A stretch of 64,000 nt of DNA from contig NZ_CP085159.1 in assembly GCF_022788695.1 (NCBI RefSeq), forward strand, positions 62,001 through 126,000, written 5' to 3'. A program made the position numbers and the translations under genes. This DNA is from Pseudosulfitobacter sp. DSM 107133 (lineage in GTDB: Bacteria > Pseudomonadota > Alphaproteobacteria > Rhodobacterales > Rhodobacteraceae). The notes below the pieces were generated by a model, which saw only the letters and a program-made list of their open reading frames with translations, ran no database searches and had not been told where the DNA came from. Below, in pieces: positions 24,743 to 33,559 of this stretch. Position 1 is the stretch's first letter; each line of letters begins with the position of its first letter.

Positions 24743-26743
24743 TTACTCTGCCGGAACCCGAGCGGTCACAGCTGCTTTGCGACGAGGTGCACCAACGCGC
24801 AGCCGACGATCCGACAGCGAAAGACCGCCGCCTAGAACAAGCATCGCAGACCCGATCCAGATGAAATTGACCAACGGTTCATACAGAATTCGAAGAGTCC
24901 ATGCGCCTTGTGTACTGGCGTCCTCCGAGGCCGGGTTCGCGATGGACGTATAGAGATCTCCTGCCAGTGTGGAGCGTATCGCGCTCTCGGTCGTGGTGCT
25001 TTGAGCAACCGGGTAAGTCCGCCGCTCCGGGAAGAGATCGGTCAAGTATTTTCCATCCCTCGAAACGGTCAATTCACCGCGATCCGCAAAGTAATTGGGC
25101 CCACGCACCCGTTCGACTCCGTTGAACCTTACATCAAACCCGCCGATACTGATGTCAGCGCCGGGCTGGACAAACATAATTTCCTCGGATTTCCAAACTG
25201 TTGAGCCAATGAATCCGAACATGGCAACAGCAAGACCTGCGTGAGCCAACGTCATGCCATGCGCAGATCTGGGCAGATTTGAAGCCCGGCGCCAGGATGT
25301 TGAAACCGGGCCCTCAAACAGCTTGATCCGCATCGTCCATTCCCGCACCGTCGCCATGAACAGCCAAAAGGCGAGCATCAGAGACAGATAGCCCAACACC
25401 GGGCCACCTTCCGCCAAATACCAGACCGCAAGCGTCCCCAGAACGGCAAGAAGGGCGACAAAGCGCAGACGTTGCAGGACGCCCGGCAAATCCGCGCGCT
25501 TCCACGACAAGAAGGGTCCACACCCCATTGCAAAGACAAGCGGCAACATGACCGGAATGAACGCAGCATTGAAAAATGGCGGGCCTACCGACAGTTTTTC
25601 GCCGCCTGTCATTGCTTCGTAGAACAGAGGGTACAATGTACCAAAAAGGACGACGCCAGTGGCCGTTGTCAGAATCAGATTGTTTACCAACAGGCCCGCT
25701 TCACGGCTGATCGGTTTGAACAGCCCACCCGGTTCCATCATCGGCGCGCGCCATGCAAATAGCGCGAGCGAGCCACCGATTGACACCGCCAGCAGTCCCA
25801 GAATGTAGAGGCCTCTTTCGGGATCAACCGCAAATGCATGCACAGAGGTCAGCAGCCCCGACCTGACGACAAATGTTCCCAAGAGGGACAGGGAAAAGGT
25901 CAGGATCGCGAGGAGAATTGTCCAGCTTTTGAAGGCGTCTCTTTTTTCCGTCACGATTGCGGAATGCAGCAGTGCCGTGCCCATCAGCCAGGGCATGAAA
26001 CTGACGTTTTCGACAGGATCCCAGAACCACCAGCCGCCCCAGCCAAGCTCGTAATAGGCCCACCAAGACCCCAAGGCGATGCCCGCGGTCAGGCTCATCC
26101 AGGCGGCCAGTGTCCACGGACGCACCCACCGCGCCCAGGCGGCATCCACCCGTCCTTCGATAAGGGCTGCAACGGCAAAAGAGAAAACAATCGAAAACCC
26201 GACATATCCAAAATAAAGGAGCGGTGGATGCATCGCGAGGCCAACATCCTGCAGCAGCGGGTTAAGGTCCTGGCCGTCGCTGGGTGGCGGGAAGACGCGA
26301 TCAAAAGGGTTGGACGTAAACAGCATGAAGGTCAGAAAGCCGACACTGATCCATGCCTGTACCGACAGCGTTCGCGCCTTCAGTGCTTGCGGAATATTGG
26401 ATCCAAACAAAGCAACAGCAGCCCCGAAAACCGTCAAAATGAGTGTCCAGAGCAAAAGCGAGCCTTCATGGCTGCCCCATGTGCCCGCCACCTTATACAA
26501 CATCGGTTTGAGTGAATTCGAATTCTCAACAACATTCTTGACCGTAAAGTCGCTGGTGATGAATGCCTGCATGAGCGCAAGGAATGCAACGGTGACGAAG
26601 AGCACCTGTCCAAACGCGGACCATCGGGCCGATTGCATCCAAAGAATATTTCCACGTTTGGCACCGAGGATTGGCAATACACTTTGAACAAGAGCCAGAG
26701 CCAAGGCCAAGGCCAGCGCGAAATGACCAACTTCAGGTGTCAT
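24743..26743 (-). CDS. ccmF: CcmF, heme lyase subunit
   Basis: The 666-residue multi-span protein has the tryptophan-rich WWD signature GGWWFWDPVEN and MPWL, plus the conserved histidines of the heme-handling family. CcmF with CcmH and CcmI attaches heme to apocytochrome c. The ATG at 26743 is preceded by GGAGTGG. In-frame starts further upstream lack such a site. No ccmE gene precedes it here, so the operon starts with ccmF, which is unusual. Confidence 0.95.
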   Translation of the reverse strand: MTPEVGHFALALALALALVQSVLPILGAKRGNILWMQSARWSAFGQVLFVTVAFLALMQAFITSDFTVKNVVENSNSLKPMLYKVAGTWGSHEGSLLLWTLILTVFGAAVALFGSNIPQALKARTLSVQAWISVGFLTFMLFTSNPFDRVFPPPSDGQDLNPLLQDVGLAMHPPLLYFGYVGFSIVFSFAVAALIEGRVDAAWARWVRPWTLAAWMSLTAGIALGSWWAYYELGWGGWWFWDPVENVSFMPWLMGTALLHSAIVTEKRDAFKSWTILLAILTFSLSLLGTFVVRSGLLTSVHAFAVDPERGLYILGLLAVSIGGSLALFAWRAPMMEPGGLFKPISREAGLLVNNLILTTATGVVLFGTLYPLFYEAMTGGEKLSVGPPFFNAAFIPVMLPLVFAMGCGPFLSWKRADLPGVLQRLRFVALLAVLGTLAVWYLAEGGPVLGYLSLMLAFWLFMATVREWTMRIKLFEGPVSTSWRRASNLPRSAHGMTLAHAGLAVAMFGFIGSTVWKSEEIMFVQPGADISIGGFDVRFNGVERVRGPNYFADRGELTVSRDGKYLTDLFPERRTYPVAQSTTTESAIRSTLAGDLYTSIANPASEDASTQGAWTLRILYEPLVNFIWIGSAMLVLGGGLSLSDRRLRVGAPRRKAAVTARVPAE

Positions 26744-26951
26744 CTGATCATCCACTCCTTCGATGAACTCACCGCTTTGTGCGGTTCGTACCATTCCTAC
26801 CAAGTCGGCCTGCAGGCTGTCAGGGGTTGCTTTGTCACCGTTTGTAACAAAGAGCCCTGAGACATATCATTACAAAACACCCCCTCCCCCGGTCTTTATC
26901 TGATCCGACATAATAATGATGTTTCGAGAGTAAGTTGGAAAGGAAAGACCG

Positions 26952-27503
26952 ATGGCAAATAGAAGCATTTTTGCACTTTGCGTGCTGACTACCTTTGGCA
27001 TATCGCAAGCTGCGTTTGCGGAGTCGCATGTCGGCGGCGAAACTCAGCCTGATACGGGCGCAATGTCCAACATGACAATGGGCGATGGTGCCGCGCAAAC
27101 TGGTATGATGAGTGGGGACATGATGTCCATGATGCAGAACATAATGAAGATGCACGCATCCAGGATGGGTGGCCGCGGCGGTATGATGGGTATGATGGAT
27201 CGTGATATGATGGCCATGATGATGCCCAGCGGTGATCCTCAGAACATGCGCGCACACATGGGCGTGAAGTTGCGAGAATTTGATGCCGACGCCAACGGTG
27301 CGCTGACCCTCGAGGAATTCGAGACCTTGCACATGAGTGTCGTTCGCGACCGCATGGTTGACCGATTCCAGCATCTGGACGCGGATGCCGATGGTCAGAT
27401 CACTCAGCAAGAAATGGACGCCGCCGGTACACGGATGGGCGACATGCAAACAACGTCGGATGCTTCCGGATCTGCCGATCACCATGGTAGCGACAATGAA
27501 TAA
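26952..27503 (+). CDS. Met-rich secreted EF-hand protein
   Basis: The 183-residue product has a signal peptide and a long Met/Gly-rich region (about residues 37-95, with MMSGDMMSMM and GGMMGMM). Two EF-hand loops follow, DADANGALTLEEF and DADADGQITQQEM, and the tail is His/Asp-rich. The Met-rich part suggests periplasmic Cu(I) binding and the EF-hands suggest Ca binding. GGAAAGG precedes the ATG. It heads a rightward run with a rhodanese, a multicopper oxidase, a TVP38 protein and a Rieske protein. Confidence 0.85.
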   Translation: MANRSIFALCVLTTFGISQAAFAESHVGGETQPDTGAMSNMTMGDGAAQTGMMSGDMMSMMQNIMKMHASRMGGRGGMMGMMDRDMMAMMMPSGDPQNMRAHMGVKLREFDADANGALTLEEFETLHMSVVRDRMVDRFQHLDADADGQITQQEMDAAGTRMGDMQTTSDASGSADHHGSDNE

Positions 27504-27542
27504 ACAAAGCCTCAGGCCTGCCTATTCCAAAGGAGGCCTCCG

Positions 27543-28010
27543 ATGCCATCCGATCTGACACGTCGCACGGTCGGATTAGCCTTGATCGCTGCAGCCGTCT
27601 CACCAACTTTAGCCGTCGCACAGACAGCCAAGATTTGGTCATCTGACTCCGCGTATAATGCGCTGCGGCAAGATCGTGTCCGGATGATCGACGTCCGTTC
27701 GCGGCCGGAATGGGCCGACACCGGGATTGCTGAAGGAGCCTGGCCGATCAGCATGCACGAAGATCGGTTCCCCGAGCGGCTTTTTTCAGCCCGTGCAATG
27801 GCTGAAGGCCGGCCTGTCGCCCTCATTTGTGCAACTGGTGGTCGGTCAGGAAGTGTCATGCGGAGTCTCCAGCAAGCTGGGTATAGTGACTTTGTTGATG
27901 TATCCGAAGGAATGCTCGGATCTGCCGCCGGGCAAGGTTGGATTGCAGCCGGCCATCCGGTTGTCAGCATGGAAGCTGCCCTGGCGGCCCTTCCGGAAGG
28001 CTTGGCCTGA
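27543..28010 (+). CDS. Periplasmic rhodanese-like sulfurtransferase
   Basis: The 155-residue protein has a Tat- or Sec-type signal (LTRRTVGLALIAAAVSPTLAVA) and one rhodanese domain. The motif MIDVRSRPEW starts the fold and the active loop is LICATGGRSG, with the catalytic Cys present. A secreted rhodanese next to copper genes could move sulfane sulfur or sequester copper, but its substrate is unknown. AAAGGAGG precedes the ATG. The oxidase gene begins one base after its stop. Confidence 0.85.
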   Translation: MPSDLTRRTVGLALIAAAVSPTLAVAQTAKIWSSDSAYNALRQDRVRMIDVRSRPEWADTGIAEGAWPISMHEDRFPERLFSARAMAEGRPVALICATGGRSGSVMRSLQQAGYSDFVDVSEGMLGSAAGQGWIAAGHPVVSMEAALAALPEGLA

Positions 28011-28011
28011 C

Positions 28012-29460
28012 GTGCGCCTCTTGAACCGCCGTGAAGCTATTGGATATGCCGCAGGTTTCGGAGCCGCCGCTGTGCTGCCATCTGCTGCGCTATCCGGCAC
28101 AGGGCGGAAGCTTGAATACCCAGAGCTTCTGGATGCAACAACATCGCGACGATTTCAGCTGAAAGCTCAATCTGGCGCGACCCGATTTCGCGGCAGTTCC
28201 GCGACCGAAACCATCGGTTACAACCAAGGCTATCTTGGACCAACGATCCGGCTTTTGACCGATGCAGATACTTTGGCCGAGGTGCAAAACACTCTGGACG
28301 AACCCGTCTCGTCGCATTGGCATGGGTTGCTTGTTCCTGGCCCCTTCGATGGTGGGCCGCATCAGGCCATCGCGCCCGGACGATCATGGGACCCGGTACT
28401 CAACCTTGATCAGCCTCCAGCAACAGCATGGTATCATAGCCATGTGCACGGTTCGACAGCCCGACAGGTCATGTTCGGACTGGCAGGTGTTCTGCATGTT
28501 ACCGATGGGGAAGACGATGAACGTGGTCTGCCGTCCACCTATGCGGTTGATGACTTGACCCTCGTGCTGCAGGACCGTCAATTTAATTGGCGCGGTCGCA
28601 TGACATACGATGTCGGCATGCATCAATCGATGAATGGTTTTCGAGGTGACACAATGCTCGTGAACGGGCAGGCAGGAGCCTCAGCGGCAGTTCCCAAGGG
28701 GGTCGTGCGGTGCCGTCTTGTCAACGGTTCGAATGCGCGGATTTACCGACTGTCCTTGGCCGACGATCGGCCACTTCACCTCGTGGCGACGGATGGTGGA
28801 TTCCTGGATCGACCGGTTGCACTCACTCGTATGGTGCTTGCGCCAGGAGAAAGGGTCGAAGTTCTCATTGATTTCACGGATGGCAGGGACAGCGTCCTGG
28901 TGTCCGACGATATTGCAAACTCCGCCATGGGTGGAATGATGGGAAGTGGTTCTGGCGGTCGTTTTACGGTGCTGCACTTCGCCGTCGATACAACCCTCCC
29001 CGTCCGTATCGACACCCTGCCCGATGCCATGGATGGCCCGTTGCCTGACCTTTCTTCCAACGATATCCCCGTTCGGCGTCTAACTCTAGAAATGTCGATG
29101 GGAATGGGCATGATGATGTCCCGCTCCGGCAATCAGTTTTCAATCAATGGCGCGCCCTATGATCAAAACGCCCTCAATTTCTCTACCAAGCTCAACAGCA
29201 CCGAGCGCTGGATTGTCCGCGGCGACATGATGATGCACCCGTTCCATATTCATGGGGTGCGCTTTCAAGTCTTGTCCGACAACGGACGCCAGCCGCGGGC
29301 AGAGAACAGGGGCTGGAAAGACACCGTTCTCGTGGCTGGCGAGGTTGAACTGGCGATAACGTTCGAAAAACCGGCGCCATCGTCGGCACCGTATATGTAT
29401 CATTGTCACATTCTTGAACATGAAGACGGCGGCATGATGGGACAATTCAGTGTCTCATGA
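28012..29460 (+). CDS. CueO-like multicopper oxidase with Met-rich loops
   Basis: The 482-residue protein begins with a Tat signal (NRREAIGYAAGFGAAA). Copper ligands appear as SHWHG, YHSHVHG, HPFHIHG and HCHILEHEDGGMM. Two Met-rich loops (MGGMMGSGSGG and MSMGMGMMMSR) lie where CueO has the insertion that binds Cu(I). This fits cuprous oxidase activity in the periplasm. The start is a GTG one base after the rhodanese stop. The frame stays open far upstream inside the rhodanese gene, but the Tat motif fixes the start region. Confidence 0.92.
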   Translation: MRLLNRREAIGYAAGFGAAAVLPSAALSGTGRKLEYPELLDATTSRRFQLKAQSGATRFRGSSATETIGYNQGYLGPTIRLLTDADTLAEVQNTLDEPVSSHWHGLLVPGPFDGGPHQAIAPGRSWDPVLNLDQPPATAWYHSHVHGSTARQVMFGLAGVLHVTDGEDDERGLPSTYAVDDLTLVLQDRQFNWRGRMTYDVGMHQSMNGFRGDTMLVNGQAGASAAVPKGVVRCRLVNGSNARIYRLSLADDRPLHLVATDGGFLDRPVALTRMVLAPGERVEVLIDFTDGRDSVLVSDDIANSAMGGMMGSGSGGRFTVLHFAVDTTLPVRIDTLPDAMDGPLPDLSSNDIPVRRLTLEMSMGMGMMMSRSGNQFSINGAPYDQNALNFSTKLNSTERWIVRGDMMMHPFHIHGVRFQVLSDNGRQPRAENRGWKDTVLVAGEVELAITFEKPAPSSAPYMYHCHILEHEDGGMMGQFSVS

Positions 29461-29612
29461 TGAAGAATGTGCTTGACCCTCTACTCGCTGGAACCATGAC
29501 AGTTGTGCTTGGCCTTTATTGAGGGATCAAAATGGATAATGGATCGAACATCGGGCGTCCTTTTCACGTCGACGTTGTAGCGGTTTTCGTGGCGCTCTAT
29601 GCGATCGGGTAA
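29457..29612 (+). pseudogene. Possible small membrane peptide gene interrupted by TGA
   Basis: An ATG overlapping the oxidase stop opens a frame reading MMKNVLDPLLAGTMTVVLGLY, meets a TGA at 29520-29522, then continues GIKMDNGSNIGRPF to a TAA at 29612. Read through, it would be a 51-residue one- or two-span protein whose end overlaps the next gene. A GAGGGATCAAA before the ATG at 29532 could instead start a separate 26-residue peptide. It may be a gene broken by a TGG to TGA change or two tiny frames. Confidence 0.35.
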
Positions 29613-30273
29613 CACGCATCCCCGTCACTTGGGACTAGTTCTGATCGCAGTGCTTGCGGCGCTGCTCACTGGCATGTGGGCCTTGGATTATTGGCCGAAC
29701 ATAACCCGGGAAACCATCGAGGGCTGGGTTGATGGTGCCGGTCCTTGGGGGCCACTTCTCATTGTTTTGCTGATGATGGGATCAATCGTTGCAAGCCCCA
29801 TTCCCAGTGCCCCGATCGCCCTTGTAAGCGGAGTTGCCTATGGCCACATGGAAGGAGCCATCTATGTAGCCATCGGGTCGGAACTGGGTGCATTGTCAGC
29901 GTTCATCATCGCGCGTTACCTAGGGCGCGTCTACGTCGAGCGATGGCTAGGTAACAAGGCCGCTTATGGTTTGCTCGGGTCTCAAAATTTGCTTACTTTG
30001 ACGGTGTTTGCTTCCCGACTTTTGCCCTTCATCTCGTTTGATGCAATGAGCTATGCTGCGGGCCTTAGCCGCCTTCACCTTTGGCGCTTTTTGATTGCAA
30101 CACTCGCCGGAATTCTTCCCGCGAGCTTCCTGCTCGCGCATATTGGAGCAGAAGCGATGTCAGGGAGTTTCGACGCTGCTGAGTGGGTCATCGTTGGTCT
30201 CGGAGTGATGACAGCAACACCGTTGATTCTGGTGGCGATTTTGCGCCCCTCCGGCCGAAACAAAGCTTCCTGA
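29599..30273 (+). CDS. TVP38/TMEM64-family (DedA-like) membrane protein
   Basis: The 224-residue protein has about six hydrophobic segments and the family core: a re-entrant region SPIPSAPIALVSGVAYG, then GSELGALSAFIIARYLGR and the later FASRLLPFISFD. Members occur often beside mercuric reductases and other metal genes, and the wider DedA superfamily has been linked to lipid or small-anion transport. Its function here is unknown. The ATG lies inside the previous small frame, so it may be translationally coupled. Confidence 0.85.
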   Translation: MRSGNTHPRHLGLVLIAVLAALLTGMWALDYWPNITRETIEGWVDGAGPWGPLLIVLLMMGSIVASPIPSAPIALVSGVAYGHMEGAIYVAIGSELGALSAFIIARYLGRVYVERWLGNKAAYGLLGSQNLLTLTVFASRLLPFISFDAMSYAAGLSRLHLWRFLIATLAGILPASFLLAHIGAEAMSGSFDAAEWVIVGLGVMTATPLILVAILRPSGRNKAS

Positions 30274-30320
30274 GTTTGGATTACCGACTAGAGCAACTCC
30301 TTCACCCGCCTTGCTCAACA

Positions 30321-30351
30321 TTGACCTTCCCACGCAGGAGGCCCCTAGAGT
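30321..30351 (+). promoter_or_regulatory. CueR-type promoter directly before the Rieske gene
   Basis: -35 TTGACC (30321-30326) and -10 TAGAGT (30346-30351) are 19 bp apart. The spacer holds CTTCC-N6-GGAGG, a CueR-like dyad. Transcription would begin about seven bases after the -10, at or next to the ATG at 30358, so the monocistronic mRNA may be leaderless. Confidence 0.8.
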
Positions 30352-30357
30352 CGAATC

Positions 30358-30918
30358 ATGACAGAGTTGCAAACCGAACAGCATCGCCGGGATTTTCTCT
30401 ACTATGCGACTGCCGGAGCGGGAGCAGTTGCCACTGGCTCGGCAGTTTGGCCTTTGATCAATCAAATGAATCCATCTGCAGATGTTCGGGCTCTCTCAAG
30501 CATCCGGGTCGACATTTCGGATGTAGAGCCTGGAACACAACTGACAGTAAGTTGGCGGGGCAAACCGGTCTTTATCCGCCACCGAAATGAAGAAGAGATC
30601 GCTCAGGCGCGCTCCGAGGACGTGTCGTCATTGCCCGATGCAGTGGCTCGAAATCCAAATATTCCTGGTGAAGATCCGGCCACAGACGAAAATAGAGCAC
30701 TGCCCGGACATGAGAATTTCTTGGTTATGATTGGTGTTTGCACACATCTCGGTTGTGTGCCCCTCGGTGATGGTGCCGGCGACTTTGGCGGCTGGTTCTG
30801 TCCATGTCATGGATCCCACTATGATACTGCGGGACGTATCCGGAAAGGGCCCGCACCAGAGAACCTTCACATTCCCACATTATCGGTTTCGGAAGGCATG
30901 ATATTGACACTGGGCTAG
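30358..30918 (+). CDS. petA: Rieske iron-sulfur protein (PetA-like), stand-alone copy
   Basis: The 186-residue protein has the twin-arginine and membrane anchor of PetA ([19 protein letters not shown]) and the conserved hinge region. The cluster-binding motifs are both present: [10 protein letters not shown] and CPCHGSHYD. It has the full length of the bc1 complex subunit, which moves electrons from quinol to cytochrome c1. No cytochrome b or c1 gene is nearby, so it must be a second copy or work elsewhere. Its promoter has the CueR form. Confidence 0.93.
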   Translation: MTELQTEQHRRDFLYYATAGAGAVATGSAVWPLINQMNPSADVRALSSIRVDISDVEPGTQLTVSWRGKPVFIRHRNEEEIAQARSEDVSSLPDAVARNPNIPGEDPATDENRALPGHENFLVMIGVCTHLGCVPLGDGAGDFGGWFCPCHGSHYDTAGRIRKGPAPENLHIPTLSVSEGMILTLG

Positions 30919-30990
30919 CGGGTTTCACGGGCGGAGACCTAAAAATCTCGAACCCGATACGAATTGTTACATATGCATGCTGAGTCTGCC

Positions 30991-31021
30991 TTGACCTTCC
31001 AGCTACTGGAGGAGCTAGTTG
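30991..31021 (+). promoter_or_regulatory. CueR-type promoter of the second copper ATPase
   Basis: -35 TTGACC (30991-30996) and -10 TAGTTG (31016-31021) are 19 bp apart. The dyad CTTCCAGCTACTGGAGG is the most symmetrical of the CueR-like set (CCAG-N3-CTGG core). The ATPase ATG follows at 31054 with AAGGA before it. Confidence 0.85.
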
Positions 31022-31053
31022 TATGATCGTCTTGAATATCAAGGATTGAGACG

Positions 31054-33399
31054 ATGAGCACGGATCAAGATCAACACCACAACACCATGCAGGCCGCGAC
31101 CGCTTCGAACGCCACGACAGTGATCGATCCGGTGTGTGGCATGACCGTTGAGGTCAACGAAAATCCCCGGAATACTGAATTTGGAGGGGAGACCTTCCAT
31201 TTTTGTTCAGAGAACTGTGAAACGAAGTTTCGCAGCGACCCATATTACTACGCCTCGGGACATGCGCAAAAGGCGCAAACGCATAGCAAGGCAAGTACTC
31301 AATGGACTTGCCCGATGCATCCCGAAATCCTCAGGGACGAGCCTGGCGCGTGCCCGATTTGTGGTATGGCGCTTGAGCCAATGCTCCCATCGGATGAGCC
31401 GTCCGAAGAACTCTCCGATTTCACGAAGCGCATGTGGATCAGCGCGGCAGCCGCAGTTCCGCTGGTCATCTTGACCATGGGCGAACTGGTCGGTCTGCCC
31501 GTGCGCGCGTGGATCGGTCATCAGAATGCAGTCTACATCGAATTCCTCCTCGCAACGCCGATCATTCTCTGGGCCGCGCTCCCGTTCTTCAAAAGGGGGT
31601 GGGATTCCATAAGGACTCTATCTCCAAACATGTGGACGCTTATCGCGCTCGGGGTCGGAGCCGCCTACACCTATTCGCTTGCCGCGACCTTCTTGCCTGG
31701 AATTTTTCCTTCGGCGTACCAAACCGGCGAAGGCGTCGGGACTTATTACGAAGCCGCAGTTGTGATCGTCACATTGATCTTTGTCGGTCAGGTGCTTGAA
31801 TTGCGTGCACGGGAACGAACGGGTGATGCAATCCGCGCCTTGCTTGATCTCGCACCGAAAACAGCCCGCCGTATTATGCCGGACGGGACCGAATACGACG
31901 CACCGCTGGAGCATATCATTGCTGGCGATACGCTACGCGTGCGACCCGGTGACAGCATCCCAGTGGACGCTGACGTGCTTGAGGGGCGTTCATCAATCGA
32001 CGAAAGCATGATTACTGGAGAGCCGCTTCCCGTTGAAAAAACACAAGGGGACCGGGTCACGGGCGGGACGATCAACAAAAACGGCACGTTGATGGTGAGG
32101 GCCACGCAAGTCGGGGCGGACACAGTCCTTTCTCAGATCGTGGATATGGTCGCTGGAGCGAAACGGTCGCGCGCGCCAATTCAGGGACTAGCAGACCGTG
32201 TGTCGTCAGTATTCGTGCCAACGGTCGTTCTCATTGCGGTCACATCGTTCATCGCTTGGCTCATGTTCGGGCCAGATCCGGCACTTGCATTTGCGATAAC
32301 AGTTGCAGTCTCTGTGCTTATTATCGCCTGCCCTTGCGCATTGGGTCTCGCAACACCGATCTCGATCACCACTGCTGCGGGCCGCGGGGCACAAGCGGGT
32401 GTCTTGATCAAGGATGCAGAGGCACTTGAGCGGATGGCGCGCGTCGATACGGTCATTGTTGATAAGACTGGCACCCTCACCCAAGGGCGTCCGAAGCTCA
32501 CAGATTTGGTGGTCACGGGTGGGCACTCTGAAAATGATGTTCTTACCCTTGTTGCAGCCTTAGAACGAGGCTCAGAGCACCCCCTTGCGGAGGCGATTGT
32601 GGAGGGTGCACGAGAGCAAGGCCTGTCGCTTTTTGAAGCAACAAACTTCGAGGCTATCACTGGCAAAGGTGTCAGAGGTCAAGTTGACGGCCATGATGTC
32701 GCTCTCGGAAATCCAGCAATGATGGACGAAATCAATGTGGACCATTCGGTTGCTGAACATGCTGCAAATGACCTCAGGGCGTCTGGAAAGACTGCCATGT
32801 TCATAGCAGTCGATGGTAGGTTCGCCGGGATCGTGGCAGTCGCTGACCCGATCAAAGAAACCACGGCCGGAGCCATTGACGATCTTCATCGCCTCGGGCT
32901 CAGGGTCATCATGGCGACTGGTGACAATCAAAAGACGGCGGAAGCCGTCGCTTTGAAGCTTGGAATAGATGAAGTTCATGCAGGGGTTTTGCCAGAAGAT
33001 AAGAAAGCCCTGGTGGAAAACTTGAGGCATGAAGGCGCCCAGATTGCCATGGCCGGAGATGGCGTAAACGATGCGCCTGCCCTAGCGGCTGCCGATGTCG
33101 GGATTGCGATGGGTACCGGTGCCGACGTTGCCGTCGAAAGCGCTGGCATCACACTATTGGGAGGCGATCTGGTAGGCATTGTCAGAGCCCGCAGGCTCGC
33201 AAAAGCAACGGTTCGAAATATCAAACAGAACCTATTTTTTGCGTTTGCCTATAACACTGCAGGTGTTCCTGTCGCGGCTGGCATTCTCTACCCCATTTTC
33301 GGGTTGCTTCTTTCGCCAATGATCGCTGCCGCAGCCATGAGCCTGTCGTCAGTATCGGTCATTGCGAATGCGCTTCGATTGCGGCGTGCCGAACTTTGA
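31054..33399 (+). CDS. Cu(I)-type P1B ATPase with YHS and HMBD domains
   Basis: The 781-residue pump differs from CopA at its N-terminus. It has a YHS domain ([10 protein letters not shown] to [10 protein letters not shown]) and then a short heavy-metal-binding domain WTCPMHPEI to [10 protein letters not shown], with no classical CxxC domain. The core has [30 protein letters not shown], a YN helix and MSLSSVS, which is P1B-1 and so Cu(I) or Ag(I). Pumps of this kind often supply or clear copper under a different condition from CopA. It has its own CueR-type promoter. Confidence 0.93.
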   Translation: MSTDQDQHHNTMQAATASNATTVIDPVCGMTVEVNENPRNTEFGGETFHFCSENCETKFRSDPYYYASGHAQKAQTHSKASTQWTCPMHPEILRDEPGACPICGMALEPMLPSDEPSEELSDFTKRMWISAAAAVPLVILTMGELVGLPVRAWIGHQNAVYIEFLLATPIILWAALPFFKRGWDSIRTLSPNMWTLIALGVGAAYTYSLAATFLPGIFPSAYQTGEGVGTYYEAAVVIVTLIFVGQVLELRARERTGDAIRALLDLAPKTARRIMPDGTEYDAPLEHIIAGDTLRVRPGDSIPVDADVLEGRSSIDESMITGEPLPVEKTQGDRVTGGTINKNGTLMVRATQVGADTVLSQIVDMVAGAKRSRAPIQGLADRVSSVFVPTVVLIAVTSFIAWLMFGPDPALAFAITVAVSVLIIACPCALGLATPISITTAAGRGAQAGVLIKDAEALERMARVDTVIVDKTGTLTQGRPKLTDLVVTGGHSENDVLTLVAALERGSEHPLAEAIVEGAREQGLSLFEATNFEAITGKGVRGQVDGHDVALGNPAMMDEINVDHSVAEHAANDLRASGKTAMFIAVDGRFAGIVAVADPIKETTAGAIDDLHRLGLRVIMATGDNQKTAEAVALKLGIDEVHAGVLPEDKKALVENLRHEGAQIAMAGDGVNDAPALAAADVGIAMGTGADVAVESAGITLLGGDLVGIVRARRLAKATVRNIKQNLFFAFAYNTAGVPVAAGILYPIFGLLLSPMIAAAAMSLSSVSVIANALRLRRAEL

Positions 33400-33559
33400 C
33401 CCCTGTATGCGAAATTGTCATCAGATTCTTGAGCTTTCCACCAAGCCGCAACTCAAGAAGGACAGGTCCAATCCCGCCTTCATGGTCCAGATTGCCATTG
33501 TGCGGCACAATAGCTCTAAGTATCTGTGGTGCAGGAAAGCCGGATTGCCTTCATTTCAT

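Noticed and set aside
26835..27485. His-rich leftward frame opposite the EF-hand gene
   Set aside because: The histidines come from antisense reading of ATG-rich (Met) codons. A tempting metal-binding protein, but only a by-product of the Met-rich gene.
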